The notes under the pieces were generated by a model. That model was not told the origin of the DNA. It saw only the letters and a list, made by a program, of their open reading frames with translations, and searched no databases. A DNA stretch of 64,000 nucleotides from contig NZ_JAJRCG010000007.1 of NCBI RefSeq assembly GCF_028679125.1, positions 62,001 to 126,000 of the forward strand, read 5' to 3'. The DNA comes from Methanoregula sp. (lineage in GTDB: Archaea; Halobacteriota; Methanomicrobia; Methanomicrobiales; Methanospirillaceae). Shown in pieces: positions 34,022 through 43,578 of this stretch. A program made the translations under genes and the position numbers. Position 1 is the stretch's first letter. Each line of letters starts with the position of its first letter.

Positions 34022-34603
34022 ATGGCACGAACAAAAGGTTACCCAGAAGCTCTGGAGAAGAAACTCCACGAGCAGAGATTCTTCCGCGAGGACTCAAATC
34101 CTGAATTTTCCAAGAAAGTGAAGACTCTCTCCCGCACTATCCCCCACATGTGCTACCAGTGCGGTACCTGCACCGGCTCCTGCCCGTCAGCACCCCGCAG
34201 CACCTACCGTATCCGTAAGTTCATGAGGAGAGTTGTGCTCGGACTTGAGAACGAAGCACTGACTGACCCGGATCTCTGGCTCTGTACAACCTGTTACAGC
34301 TGCTCAGACCGGTGCCCGCGGGACATCCTCCCGACGGATGTCATCATGACCATGAGGAATCTCGCATTCCAGAGAGATATCATCCCGGTCAATTTCCTCA
34401 AGACCGTTACGGCGATCTATGCTTCAGGCCACGGTGTGCCCAACAACGATGTCAACCGTGCAGCCCGCGAGCGGCTCGGCCTGACCCGAGACCCGCCGAC
34501 CACCCACATGTATCCGGAATACATGCCTGCTATCAGGAAGATCATTGACCACTATAAACTGAAGGCCAATGCAGACCGGATCATCAAGGAACGGGAGGGC
34601 TGA
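34022..34603 (+). CDS. hdrC: Heterodisulfide reductase subunit C
   Basis: A 193-residue iron-sulfur subunit with two [4Fe-4S] motifs, CYQCGTCTGSCP and CTTCYSCSDRCP, in the arrangement of soluble HdrC. It carries electrons between HdrA and the catalytic HdrB. YRIRKFMRRVVLGLENEALTDPDLWLC and PTDVIMTMRNLAFQ are typical. An ATG three codons upstream overlaps the fwdF end; the ATG at 34022 gives the usual start. It is followed after two bases by hdrB. Confidence 0.95.
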   Translation: MARTKGYPEALEKKLHEQRFFREDSNPEFSKKVKTLSRTIPHMCYQCGTCTGSCPSAPRSTYRIRKFMRRVVLGLENEALTDPDLWLCTTCYSCSDRCPRDILPTDVIMTMRNLAFQRDIIPVNFLKTVTAIYASGHGVPNNDVNRAARERLGLTRDPPTTHMYPEYMPAIRKIIDHYKLKANADRIIKEREG

Positions 34604-34605
34604 CC

Positions 34606-35529
34606 ATGTCTGAATCAGGAATAAACCACAAGTTCGCATTCTACCTTGGATGCATTGCCCCCAACCGGTACCCCGGTGTCGAATCCGCCTCCATCAAGGC
34701 GATGAAGAAACTCGGCGTAGAGCTCGTTCCCCTCAAGGGCGCCAGCTGCTGCCCCGCACCCGGTGCATTCGGTTCGATCGACCAGAGTGTCTTCTATGCA
34801 ATGGCAGCCCGTAACCTCGTGCTTGCCGAGCAGATGAAGATGGACATTGCCCTTGTCTGCAATGGCTGTTACAAGTCGATCTGGGAGGTCAACCACAAGC
34901 TCAAGCACAACAAGGATCTCCGCGACGCAGTCAATGAAGTCCTTAAAGAAGTGGACATGGAGTACAAGGGTACCATCAATGTCTACCACACCGCTGAACT
35001 CCTGTACAACGACAAGTTCATCGGCGTCGACAAGATCCGCGACAGCATCACCAACCCGCTGACCGGCGCCCGCATTGCAGTCCACTATGGCTGCCACCTC
35101 ACCAAACCCCACAAGGACCGTGAGTTCGAGAAGGAAGTCATGCTCAACACCGAGCACCCGGTCTGGATGGAGGAACTCGTTGCTGCCCTTGGTGCAACAC
35201 CGGTCGAGTACCGCAATAAAATGCAGTGCTGCGGTGCCGGCGGCGGTGTCCGCGGATACGATATTGTCCACGCACTGGACATCACCAACGAGAAGCTGAT
35301 CAACTTAAAGGAAGAGAAGGTGGATGCACTCACCGATATCTGCCCATTCTGTCAGCTCCAGTTCGACCGTGGCCAGATCGAGATCCAGGAGAAATTCGGC
35401 GTTTCGTACGGATTACCCGTACTGCACTTCGCTGAACTCCTTGGTCTGGCACAGGGAATGAGTCCACAGGACCTCGGGCTTGATCTCCATGCGATCAGCT
35501 GCGAACCGTTCCTGAAGAAGGTGCTGTGA
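34606..35529 (+). CDS. hdrB: Heterodisulfide reductase subunit B
   Basis: The catalytic subunit that splits CoM-S-S-CoB. The 307-residue protein has both CCG-domain cysteine sets: YLGCIAPNRYPG, GASCCPAP and VCNGCYKS, then HYGCHLTKPH, QCCGAGGGVRGYD and CPFCQLQFD. These bind the two non-cubane [4Fe-4S] clusters at the active site. Length is normal for the family. It lies in the hdrCBA order, ten bases before hdrA. Confidence 0.96.
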   Translation: MSESGINHKFAFYLGCIAPNRYPGVESASIKAMKKLGVELVPLKGASCCPAPGAFGSIDQSVFYAMAARNLVLAEQMKMDIALVCNGCYKSIWEVNHKLKHNKDLRDAVNEVLKEVDMEYKGTINVYHTAELLYNDKFIGVDKIRDSITNPLTGARIAVHYGCHLTKPHKDREFEKEVMLNTEHPVWMEELVAALGATPVEYRNKMQCCGAGGGVRGYDIVHALDITNEKLINLKEEKVDALTDICPFCQLQFDRGQIEIQEKFGVSYGLPVLHFAELLGLAQGMSPQDLGLDLHAISCEPFLKKVL

Positions 35530-35539
35530 GGTGGTAAAA

Positions 35540-37708
35540 ATGGCAGAAAAGAAATCAACCACCAAGAAGACCGAGTCCAAGAAGGACACCAAGAAGGTAG
35601 CTCCCGTGAAACAGGAAGTCAAGAAGCAGGCTGCAGCACCTGCAGCAAAGCCTAAGGCAGAAGAGGCTCCGGCAAAATCACCCATTGACAACCTTGCCAA
35701 GGCAGAAGACGCACGCATCGGCGTGTTCATCTGCCACTGCGGTACCAACATCGCCGGGTCAATGGATATCGAAGCTGTGCAGGAAGCTGCAAAGACCTTC
35801 CCGCATGTTGCCTATGTTGACAACTACAAGTACATGTGCTCGATGCCCGGTCAGACGGTCATTCACAAGGCAATCAAGGACCACAAGCTGACAGGTGTCG
35901 TTGTCGCAGCCTGCACCCCGCGTCTCCATGAGCCGACCTTCAGGACGGCCACCAAGGATGGCGGCCTGAACCCGTTCCGGTTCGAGATGGCAAACATCCG
36001 GGACCAGAACTCGTGGGTGCACATGCACGACCGCGAAGGTTCAACGGATAAGGCAAAGGATGCCATCAGGATTGCCGTTGCAAAGGCAGCACTCCTCCAG
36101 GATCTCCACCCCAAGGCGGTGCCGGTTGAGAAGGCGGCAATGGTCGTCGGTGCCGGTGTTGCCGGTATGCAGGCAGCCCTTGACCTTGCAGCAGCAGGGA
36201 TCAAGACTTACCTGATTGAGAAAGATATGAGCATCGGCGGACGCATGTCCCAGCTCGACAAGACCTTCCCGACCCTCGACTGTTCGCAGTGTATCTTAAC
36301 ACCGAAGATGGTGGATGTCGGCAGGAGCCCCAATATCGAACTCATGACCTGGTCTGAGGTCCATGAAGTCGAAGGGTATATTGGTAACTTCGATGTCACC
36401 ATCCGCAAGAAGGCACGCGGCGTGATGACACCCAAGGAGGCAGAAGCAAAGGGCATTGTTGGCGGCGGCTGTAACGGCTGCGGAGACTGCGAAGGGGTCT
36501 GCCCGGTTATCAAGCCGAATGAATTCGAAATCGGCATGAAGCCAAGGAAGGCCATCTACGTCAACCACCCGCAGGTCGTTCCTCTTATCTACACCATCGA
36601 CTTCACCTCCTGTGTCAAGTGCGGCCTCTGTGTGACTGCCTGCGGTCCCGAGAAGCGGGCAATCGACCTCGAGATGAAGGACGAGTTTGTCAAGGTCAAG
36701 GTCGGTACTGCGATCCTCGCAACCGGTTACGACATCTTCCCCATCGAAAATAAACAGGAATGGGGCTACAAGCGGTACGAGAACGTCATCTCCAGTCTCG
36801 AATTCGAGCGGCTCATCTGCGCATCCGGCCCGACCGGCGGCCACCTTGTCCGCCCGAGCGATGGCGAAACCCCCAAGAGAGTCGGGTTCGTACTCTGTGC
36901 AGGGTCACGTGACAACACCGGTACCGGCAAGCCGTACTGCTCACGGTTCTGTTGTATGTACTCGCTGAAACACGCCCACCAGATCATTGAAAAGATCCCG
37001 GGATGTGTTCCCTACATCTTCTACATGGATATCCGTTCATTCGGTAAGATGTACGAAGAGTTCTATTACCGCATCCAGGACGAAGGCGCGAAGTTCATCC
37101 GCGGCCGTGTCGCCAACATCATCGAAGACAAGGCAACAAAGAACCTTCACGTGATGGCAGACGACACGCTTCTCGACCGCCCCATCGACATGGAAGTCGA
37201 CATGGTCGTGCTCGCTGCTGCAATCCAGCCGGCAGCGGATACCAACCGGACCCGCAAGCTCTTCGGTGTCTCCTGTTCAAGCGATGGATGGCTTCTCGAA
37301 GCCCACCCGAAGCTGAACCCGTGCGGAACCACCACAGCCGGTGTCTTCCTTGCCGGGGTCTGCCAGGGTCCCAAGGATATCCCTGACACGGTAGCATCTG
37401 CCGAAGGCGCAGCATCTGCAGCCAGCATCCCGATCCACATGGGAGAAGTCGAGCTCGAGCCCTACTTCGCCAGTTGTATCCCGGAGAAGTGTGCAGGCTG
37501 CGGTATGTGTGTCAACCTCTGTCCGTACTCCGCGCTCTCACTCGTTGAGAAGGACGGACGGACGGTCATGCAGGTCACCGAGGCCAAGTGTAAAGGCTGC
37601 GGTACCTGCGGTGGCTTCTGCCCCGGTGGCGCCATATGGATGAACCACTTCACAACCCCGCAGATCGTGGCACAGATCGATGCATTCCTGCTCGGAGGTG
37701 AGCAGTAA
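35540..37708 (+). CDS. hdrA: Heterodisulfide reductase subunit A, with Lys/Ala-rich N-terminal tail
   Basis: The FAD-containing electron-bifurcating subunit. After the tail, IGVFICHCGTNIAGSMD, YMCSMPGQ, VVAACTPRLHEPTF, VVGAGVAGMQAALDLA (FAD dinucleotide fold), DCSQCILTPKM, CNGCGDCEGVCP, CVKCGLCVTACG, then C-terminal CAGCGMCVNLCP and CKGCGTCGGFCP are seen. It takes electrons from a hydrogenase or formate dehydrogenase through MvhD and sends them to HdrB and ferredoxin. At 722 residues it is about 60 longer than typical; the extra part is residues 1-58, rich in Lys, Ala, Pro and Glu (EKKSTTKKTESKKDTKK). ATG at 35540 has a GAGGTG site; a GTG three codons upstream is possible. Confidence 0.96.
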   Translation: MAEKKSTTKKTESKKDTKKVAPVKQEVKKQAAAPAAKPKAEEAPAKSPIDNLAKAEDARIGVFICHCGTNIAGSMDIEAVQEAAKTFPHVAYVDNYKYMCSMPGQTVIHKAIKDHKLTGVVVAACTPRLHEPTFRTATKDGGLNPFRFEMANIRDQNSWVHMHDREGSTDKAKDAIRIAVAKAALLQDLHPKAVPVEKAAMVVGAGVAGMQAALDLAAAGIKTYLIEKDMSIGGRMSQLDKTFPTLDCSQCILTPKMVDVGRSPNIELMTWSEVHEVEGYIGNFDVTIRKKARGVMTPKEAEAKGIVGGGCNGCGDCEGVCPVIKPNEFEIGMKPRKAIYVNHPQVVPLIYTIDFTSCVKCGLCVTACGPEKRAIDLEMKDEFVKVKVGTAILATGYDIFPIENKQEWGYKRYENVISSLEFERLICASGPTGGHLVRPSDGETPKRVGFVLCAGSRDNTGTGKPYCSRFCCMYSLKHAHQIIEKIPGCVPYIFYMDIRSFGKMYEEFYYRIQDEGAKFIRGRVANIIEDKATKNLHVMADDTLLDRPIDMEVDMVVLAAAIQPAADTNRTRKLFGVSCSSDGWLLEAHPKLNPCGTTTAGVFLAGVCQGPKDIPDTVASAEGAASAASIPIHMGEVELEPYFASCIPEKCAGCGMCVNLCPYSALSLVEKDGRTVMQVTEAKCKGCGTCGGFCPGGAIWMNHFTTPQIVAQIDAFLLGGEQ

Positions 37709-38167
37709 ATGTCAGCACCCGGAAATTTCCCTATCCCCAAGCGTGGCCCCGGTATCTGGCAGCCCAAGATCATCGGCATTCTCTGCAACTGGTGTTCCTA
37801 TGCCGGTGCTGACCTTGCCGGTGGTGGCCGTATCCAGTACCCCCCCGATGTCCGTGTCGTCCGTGTGATGTGCACCGGCCGTATCGACTCACTCTTCGTG
37901 CTGAAGGCATTCGCTGACGGCGCTGATGGTGTCCTCGTTTCAGGATGCCACTTCGGTGACTGCCACTACCTTGAAGGCAACTACAAGGGAGCCAAGCGTA
38001 TGTTCATGGTCAAGCGCCTGATGAAAAGCATCGGTCTCGACGACCGCCGCTTCAGGATGACCTTTGTCTCAGCATCCGAAGGAGCAAAGTGGGGCGCCGT
38101 CATCACTGATGTGGTCAAGACCATCAATGAACTTGGTCCCAGCCCTATCAACGAGCTGAAGAAATAA
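37709..38167 (+). CDS. mvhD: MvhD-type [2Fe-2S] electron-transfer subunit
   Basis: A 152-residue protein: PKIIGILCNWCSYAGADLAGGGR, RVMCTGRID, VLVSGCHFGDCHYLEGNYKGAKRM carry the five conserved Cys that hold a [2Fe-2S] cluster. MvhD joins a hydrogenase (MvhGA) or formate dehydrogenase to HdrA. No mvhG or mvhA gene follows; the operon ends here. The ATG follows the hdrA stop without a gap (TAAATG). Confidence 0.95.
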   Translation: MSAPGNFPIPKRGPGIWQPKIIGILCNWCSYAGADLAGGGRIQYPPDVRVVRVMCTGRIDSLFVLKAFADGADGVLVSGCHFGDCHYLEGNYKGAKRMFMVKRLMKSIGLDDRRFRMTFVSASEGAKWGAVITDVVKTINELGPSPINELKK

Positions 38168-38582
38168 CGCACTGCAAATCCATGGGTTGAACGGGATCCC
38201 CTCAACGCATCAGGGATCTGATCCCCAACCCCACATTTTTTATATACAGCGCATACAAAAGTAGAAAATTTCTGTTATTGTGATAACAATTAGTGAGACC
38301 AAATCGAACTATTGTAATACTGCGTAAAAAAATGAAACCTTAAATATATGTAGTATTTGAACATTGCCCCGTTTTTCTTATTGATTCACCATAAAAAATA
38401 AAAATCCGTTCCGGTATAAAATAGGAACGCTTATATGGCAAAATTGGGAATTATTCAATGTCCCATCTTAGGGGACGTGCAATAGCGACTTTCATTCATT
38501 ACTCGTGTACCTCAAGAGTACACGCTCTCGTTCAGTGACAGTATTGTATCGCGGTTAAACACGAAAATTTGGAGGAATTCAA
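38168..38582 (+). promoter_or_regulatory. mcr promoter and long leader
   Basis: A 415-base AT-rich region with no gene before mcrB. TATA-like elements occur at 38237-38246 (TTTTTATATAC), 38338-38347 (TTAAATATAT) and 38430-38438 (CTTATATGG). From the last one, transcription would start near 38460, giving a leader of about 120 bases. The leader holds a perfect hairpin CGTGTAC-CTCAAGA-GTACACG (38504-38524). A consensus ribosome-binding site GGAGGA (38571-38576) sits six bases before the mcrB ATG. Confidence 0.65.
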
Positions 38583-39896
38583 ATGGCAAAATTTAAAGAC
38601 ACGATCGACCTCTACGACGATGAGGGTAAGCTCTTAAAGAGCAATGTCACGATTGACAGGATCAGCCCCGTTGTCAACAAGGGCGCACTGCAGGTTATCG
38701 ACCTCACCAAGAGGACGGTAGCAGTCAACTTACAGGGTATCGAGGACGCACTCAAGACCGGAAAGGTCGGCGGCAAGTCCAACCAGATCCTTGGCCGCAG
38801 CATGAACTGCAGCATTGTCAAGGACAGTGACGCAATCTCAGCCAAGATCAAGGACATGATCCAGGTCACCGCTGGCGACGACACCAAGATCACCAAGGTC
38901 GGCGGCGGCAAGATGCTCCTCGTTGAGATCCCGACTGCACGCATGAACGCAGCCGCAACCTACGATGTTGCATCAACCAACGTTGCAGCAGCCACCACCT
39001 ATGCAGTGGTTGACCAGTACAAGGTCGACATGTTCGACGGCTCGTACATCAAGGCAGCAGTCTGGGGTACCTACCCGCAGACAATGGACATGCAGGGCGG
39101 CAACGTCATCTCGATTATGTCCATCCCGCAGAACAACGAAGGCCTCGGCTACGCACTCCGCAACATCCCCGCAAACCACGCGGTTATGATGACCCACCGG
39201 AATGCAGTCCAGGCTGCAACACTGATGTCCACCTTCGAGCAGGCAGGACAGTGGGAGATGGGTAACGCTGTAGGTCCGTTCGAGCGGGCACAGCTCCTTC
39301 TCTTCGCATACCAGGGCCTCAACGCGAACAACATCGTCTACGACCTCGTCAAGAAGAACGGCAAGACCGGAACCATCGGTACTGTCGTGCAGAGCCTCGT
39401 CGAGCGTGCCATTGAGGACAAGGTCATCAAGGCAGGCAAGAAGGGCAAGAGCGGTTACATCTTCTACGAGACCAAGGACCCCATGCTCTGGAATGCCTAC
39501 GCATCTGCAGGTACCCTTGCAGCAACCATGGTTAACTGCGGTGCCGGACGTTTCGCCCAGGCAGTCTCAGCAACCCTGCTCTACTTCAACGACCTGCTCG
39601 AGCACGAGACCGGCCTCCCAGGCTCCGACTTCGGTCGCGCAATGGGTGTTGCAGTCGGGTTCTCGTTCTTCAGCCACTCGATCTACGGTGGCGGCGGCCC
39701 CGGTGTCTTCAACGGTAACCACGTCGTAACCCGGCACGCAGCCGGTGTCGGTATGCCCTGTATCGCGGCAGCCTGTGCACTTGATGCAGGCACCCAGATG
39801 TTCGGCCCCGAACACACCTCGAAGGTCTACCAGGACACATTCGGCCAGATTGAAGCATTCAAGAAGCCGATGCAGGCAATTGCAAAGGGCATTTAA
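38583..39896 (+). CDS. mcrB: Methyl-coenzyme M reductase beta subunit
   Basis: The beta chain (437 residues) of MCR, which makes methane from methyl-coenzyme M and coenzyme B. Family hallmarks include MAKFKDTIDLYDDEGKLL, GGNVISIMSIPQNNEGLGYALRNIPANHAVM, GPFERAQLLLFAYQGLNANNIVYDLVKKNGKTGTIGTVV and FFSHSIYGGGGPGVFNGNHVVTRH near the active site. It is first in the canonical mcrBDCGA order. Codon use is strongly biased (GTC, AAG, ATC), as expected for one of the most abundant cell proteins. Confidence 0.98.
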   Translation: MAKFKDTIDLYDDEGKLLKSNVTIDRISPVVNKGALQVIDLTKRTVAVNLQGIEDALKTGKVGGKSNQILGRSMNCSIVKDSDAISAKIKDMIQVTAGDDTKITKVGGGKMLLVEIPTARMNAAATYDVASTNVAAATTYAVVDQYKVDMFDGSYIKAAVWGTYPQTMDMQGGNVISIMSIPQNNEGLGYALRNIPANHAVMMTHRNAVQAATLMSTFEQAGQWEMGNAVGPFERAQLLLFAYQGLNANNIVYDLVKKNGKTGTIGTVVQSLVERAIEDKVIKAGKKGKSGYIFYETKDPMLWNAYASAGTLAATMVNCGAGRFAQAVSATLLYFNDLLEHETGLPGSDFGRAMGVAVGFSFFSHSIYGGGGPGVFNGNHVVTRHAAGVGMPCIAAACALDAGTQMFGPEHTSKVYQDTFGQIEAFKKPMQAIAKGI

Positions 39897-39913
39897 GCCC
39901 CTCAAGGATACGA

Positions 39914-40384
39914 ATGACAGAAGCCACGTTCCCCCAGTGCAGGATCATCACCGAGCGTCTGCTCAACCCCGAGACTACGGAGAAACTTCTCAACAAAGTT
40001 GTGAGCGTTGCCGGTGTCCGGCGCATGGTCCTTAACGGACCTCGCCTTCCTGCAACAATCCCCTACGGCCCGGCAAAAGGACAGGCCAACCCTCACCCTA
40101 TGAGGAAGACCATCCATGTCGGCGACCAGGAGGTTCCCCTCCAGGTCCACGTAGGCACCGTCCTGCTTGAGCTTGAGAACCGCGACGTCGTTCCCGCACT
40201 GCAGGCCGCAATCGAACCGGTTTTTACAAATTTTTCTTTCCGGATACAGGAAGGGAGATACATGAAGACCGAGCCGTCACTTGTTGATTACTGCAAGTAC
40301 GGCCCGAATGCGGACAAATCATTGCTCGGCCTTGCAGATCCTAGCAGCAAGTCCAAGCCGATAATCCTCCAGGGAATAAAATAA
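39914..40384 (+). CDS. mcrD: MCR operon protein D
   Basis: A 156-residue accessory protein of the mcr operon: MTEATFPQCRIITERLLNPETTEKLLNKVVSVAGVRRMVLNGPRLP and VQVGTVLLELE-like VHVGTVLLELENRDVVPALQAAIEPVFTNFSFRIQEGRYMKTEPSLVDYCKYG match McrD. It is thought to assist MCR assembly or F430 delivery but is not a structural subunit. Seventeen bases after mcrB and two before mcrC. Confidence 0.95.
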   Translation: MTEATFPQCRIITERLLNPETTEKLLNKVVSVAGVRRMVLNGPRLPATIPYGPAKGQANPHPMRKTIHVGDQEVPLQVHVGTVLLELENRDVVPALQAAIEPVFTNFSFRIQEGRYMKTEPSLVDYCKYGPNADKSLLGLADPSSKSKPIILQGIK

Positions 40385-40386
40385 TC

Positions 40387-41022
40387 ATGCCGATTGGACG
40401 AGTAACCCAGGTTGTTGACTGCCGCGAGGCGATGGGCATGGGTAAAGGAGGCGGTCTTGCCCAGCGGGGCACCATCTCCGAATGCCGCTACCCGGATGTC
40501 ATTGTGGTCGGGATGTCTCCCGGACGCCGCCACGTGACGAAGCCGGTGTGTGATATCACCTCAGGCTTAAGACAACAGGGCGTTGAATACAGTATCAGCA
40601 CGCTGGTACTGAATGCCGGAAGCGGCGTTCCGCCGGATGCCCCTAAAATCGGAGGGGGCGTCCTCGGCGCTTATTTTGGGCTTACTCCGAAGGAGATCGC
40701 ACAGATTGAGAAGCACAAGGTTGCCATCCTTCACCACGGGAATGTACGTTCCCATGTGGTGCACAAGGTCCGTTTTATCCTTCAGGCTTGTGATGTGAAG
40801 GCAATCGTAGTTTCCCAGTCCCCAGTCGATTACGAGGATCTCGCAAAGGAGGGTGTGAAGACATCGGTTGTGATGCCCCCGCAGGACAAGATCCGCACCA
40901 AAGGTACGGTCATGTCCATTGTGAGCGGTGTGACCCGGGGCCAGACCCCCACACGCGAGAAGATGGCAGAAGTCATTTCATCCGTTATGAGAATTGTGAA
41001 ACAGAAGAAAACATTGGAGTGA
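40387..41022 (+). CDS. mcrC: MCR operon protein C
   Basis: A 211-residue accessory protein: MPIGRVTQVVDCREAMGMGKGGGLAQRGTISE, VGMSPGRRHVTKPVCDITSGLR, LNAGSGVPPDAPKIGGGVLGAYFGLTPKEIAQI and PVDYEDLAKEGVKTSVVMPPQDKIRTKGTVMSIVSG are the McrC sequence. McrC has been found in the complex that reductively activates MCR with component A2 (AtwA, encoded at 45367-46962). Five bases separate it from mcrG. Confidence 0.95.
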   Translation: MPIGRVTQVVDCREAMGMGKGGGLAQRGTISECRYPDVIVVGMSPGRRHVTKPVCDITSGLRQQGVEYSISTLVLNAGSGVPPDAPKIGGGVLGAYFGLTPKEIAQIEKHKVAILHHGNVRSHVVHKVRFILQACDVKAIVVSQSPVDYEDLAKEGVKTSVVMPPQDKIRTKGTVMSIVSGVTRGQTPTREKMAEVISSVMRIVKQKKTLE

Positions 41023-41027
41023 TACAA

Positions 41028-41795
41028 ATGGCATACAAACCCCAGTATTGTGCAGGCCAGTCTATTGTTGCCGACAACAGGCGCAAGGCAATGGACCCCA
41101 ACCACAAGCTCTCTAAGCTTCGCGATGTTACCGACAAGGACATCGTCCTGATCATGGGACACCGTGCACCCGGCTCAGCCTACAAGAGTGCACACCCCCC
41201 GCTCTCCGAGCAGCAGGAACCCGCCTGCCCGGTCCGCAAGATGGTGACCCCGACCGACGGCGCAAAGGCCGGCGACCGCGTCCGCTACATCCAGTTCGCT
41301 GACTCGATGTACAACGCACCCTGCCAGCCCTACCTCAGGTCCTACCTCGAGGCATACCGCTTCCGCGGCATTGACCCAGGTACCCTGTCCGGCCGTCAGA
41401 TCATCGAATGCCGTGAGAGAGACCTTGAGAAATACGCCAAGGATCTCGTCAACACCGAGCTCTTCGACCCCGCTCTCTGCGGTATCCGTGGTGCAACCGT
41501 GCACGGCCACTCCCTCCGTCTCGATGAGAACGGAATGATGTTCGACATGCTCCAGCGCTGTGTCCTCGACAAGAAGGCCGGCATTGTCAAGTACGTCAAG
41601 AACCAGATCGGAGAGCCCCTCGACACTGAAGTCAAAGTCGGCAAGCCGATGGACTCCAAGTGGCTCAAGGCAAACACCACGATCTACCACTCACTCGTGG
41701 GATCCGCCTACCGTGATGACGCAGAAGCAATCGAATACATCCAGCGCATCCACGGACTCCGTGTAAAATACGGCTTCATGCCCAAGGAGGCATAA
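41028..41795 (+). CDS. mcrG: Methyl-coenzyme M reductase gamma subunit
   Basis: The gamma chain (255 residues): [59 protein letters not shown] opens it; ESCPVRKMV-like [63 protein letters not shown] contributes to the F430 pocket. The ATG at 41028 is preferred over one three codons upstream that overlaps mcrC. mcrA follows after two bases. Confidence 0.98.
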   Translation: MAYKPQYCAGQSIVADNRRKAMDPNHKLSKLRDVTDKDIVLIMGHRAPGSAYKSAHPPLSEQQEPACPVRKMVTPTDGAKAGDRVRYIQFADSMYNAPCQPYLRSYLEAYRFRGIDPGTLSGRQIIECRERDLEKYAKDLVNTELFDPALCGIRGATVHGHSLRLDENGMMFDMLQRCVLDKKAGIVKYVKNQIGEPLDTEVKVGKPMDSKWLKANTTIYHSLVGSAYRDDAEAIEYIQRIHGLRVKYGFMPKEA

Positions 41796-41797
41796 TC

Positions 41798-43486
41798 ATG
41801 GCAAAGTCAGCAAAAATCGAGAGAACCCAGAAGCTCTTCCTGAAGGCAATGAAGGAGAAGTTCGCAGAGGACCCGACAGCAACCTCAACCGTCTTCGGAC
41901 GTGAGGGTCTTGAGCAGTCCCCGCGCAAAGTCGAGTTCATGAAGGCCGGTAAGAAGGCCGAGATGGACCGCGGCATCTCCATGTACGACCCCAAGCGCTG
42001 CCACCTCGGTGGTATCCCGCTCGGTCAGCGTCAGCTGATGACCTACGAAGTCAGCGGCACCAACGTCTTTGTCGAGGGCGACGACCTCCACTTCGTCAAC
42101 AACGCTGCAATGCAGCAGATGTGGGACGACATCCGCAGGACCATCATCGTAGGTCTTGACCTTGCCCACAACACCCTCCAGAAGCGTCTCGGCAAGGAAG
42201 TTACTCCTGAAACCATCAACGAGTACCTCCACGTGCTGAACCACGCAATGCCAGGCGGCGCAGTCGTTCAGGAACACATGGTCGAGACCCACCCGTCACT
42301 CGTCGACGACTGCTACGTGAAGATCTTCACTGGCGACGACGAGATGGCAGACGACATCGAGCCCCAGTTCCTGCTCAACCTTGACAAGCTGTTCCCCGCA
42401 AAGAGCGCAGCAGCCTTAAAGGCAGCAGTCGGCAAGTCGATGTTCCAGGCAGTGCACATCCCGACAACCGTCAGCAGGACCTGCGACGGTGGAACCACCT
42501 CCCGGTGGTCTGCAATGCAGATCGGTATGTCCTTCATCGGTGCATACCACATGTGCGCAGGCGAAGCAGCAGTCGCTGACCTCGCATTCGCAGCAAAGCA
42601 CGCCGGTGTTATCCAGATGGCAGACATCCTGCCCGCACGCCGTGCACGTGGCCCGAACGAGCCAGGTGGCATCAAGTTCGGTCACTTCGGTGATATGATC
42701 CAGGGCGACCGCAAGTACCCCAACGACCCCGTCAAGGCAACCCTTGAAGTCGTCGGTGCAGGTGCAATGCTCTTCGACCAGATCTGGCTCGGCAGCTACA
42801 TGTCCGGTGGTGTCGGATTCACCCAGTATGCAACCGCTGCATACACCGACAACATCCTCGATGACTACTGCTACTATGGTCTTGACTACATCAAGTCCAA
42901 GCACGGTGGCATCGGCAAGGCAAAGAAGACCCAGGAAGTCGTCAGCGACATCGCAACCGAGGTCACGCTCTACGGTATGGAACAGTACGAACAGTACCCG
43001 ACCACCCTCGAGAGCCACTTCGGCGGTTCCCAGCGTGCATCCGTCCTTGCAGCAGCATCAGGTATCTCCTGTTCACTCGCTACTGCAAACTCGAACGCTG
43101 GCCTGAACGGCTGGTACATGTCCATGCTCGCCCACAAGGAAGGCTGGTCACGTCTCGGCTTCTTCGGCTACGACCTGCAGGACCAGTGCGGTTCCTCGAA
43201 CTCAATGTCAATCAGACCCGACGAGGGTTGCATTGGCGAGCTCCGTGGACCCAACTACCCGAACTACGCAATGAACGTCGGACACCAGGGAGAATACGCA
43301 GCCATCGCCGCCTCCGCCCACTACGGACGCCAGGACGCATGGGTTCTCTCCCCGCTGATCAAGATCTGTTTCGCAGACCCGTCGCTCAAGTTCGACTTCT
43401 CCGAACCCCGCCGCGAGTTCGCACGTGGTGCAATCCGCGAGTTCATGCCCGCCGGCGAGCGCTCACTGATCATCCCCGCAAGGTAA
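41798..43486 (+). CDS. mcrA: Methyl-coenzyme M reductase alpha subunit
   Basis: The 562-residue catalytic chain of MCR. Landmarks in order are [23 protein letters not shown]-like sequence near the start, [29 protein letters not shown] (His in VQEHMVE region methylated in known MCRs), [68 protein letters not shown] near F430, and [35 protein letters not shown] with the modified Gly/Gln/Asp/Cys segment. It ends the operon ahead of a poly-T terminator. Confidence 0.98.
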   Translation: MAKSAKIERTQKLFLKAMKEKFAEDPTATSTVFGREGLEQSPRKVEFMKAGKKAEMDRGISMYDPKRCHLGGIPLGQRQLMTYEVSGTNVFVEGDDLHFVNNAAMQQMWDDIRRTIIVGLDLAHNTLQKRLGKEVTPETINEYLHVLNHAMPGGAVVQEHMVETHPSLVDDCYVKIFTGDDEMADDIEPQFLLNLDKLFPAKSAAALKAAVGKSMFQAVHIPTTVSRTCDGGTTSRWSAMQIGMSFIGAYHMCAGEAAVADLAFAAKHAGVIQMADILPARRARGPNEPGGIKFGHFGDMIQGDRKYPNDPVKATLEVVGAGAMLFDQIWLGSYMSGGVGFTQYATAAYTDNILDDYCYYGLDYIKSKHGGIGKAKKTQEVVSDIATEVTLYGMEQYEQYPTTLESHFGGSQRASVLAAASGISCSLATANSNAGLNGWYMSMLAHKEGWSRLGFFGYDLQDQCGSSNSMSIRPDEGCIGELRGPNYPNYAMNVGHQGEYAAIAASAHYGRQDAWVLSPLIKICFADPSLKFDFSEPRREFARGAIREFMPAGERSLIIPAR

Positions 43487-43503
43487 GCACATCCCCAACC
43501 AAA

Positions 43504-43520
43504 TTTTTTTCTTTTTTTTT
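43504..43520 (+). terminator. Poly-T terminator of the mcr operon
   Basis: TTTTTTTCTTTTTTTTT begins 17 bases after the mcrA stop codon. This is the strongest U-run signal in the window, in keeping with a highly transcribed operon. Confidence 0.8.
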
Positions 43521-43578
43521 CAGATTCTCATGCCGACAGGCAAATGCCGGTCTTTTCGTATGCTTTTAAAAAAAAGGA

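Noticed and set aside
32769-34097. 442-codon minus-strand frame opposite fwdF
   Set aside because: It is the shadow of the Cys-rich polyferredoxin, and would also antisense the start of hdrC; composition is Leu/Val/Asp-rich without pattern.
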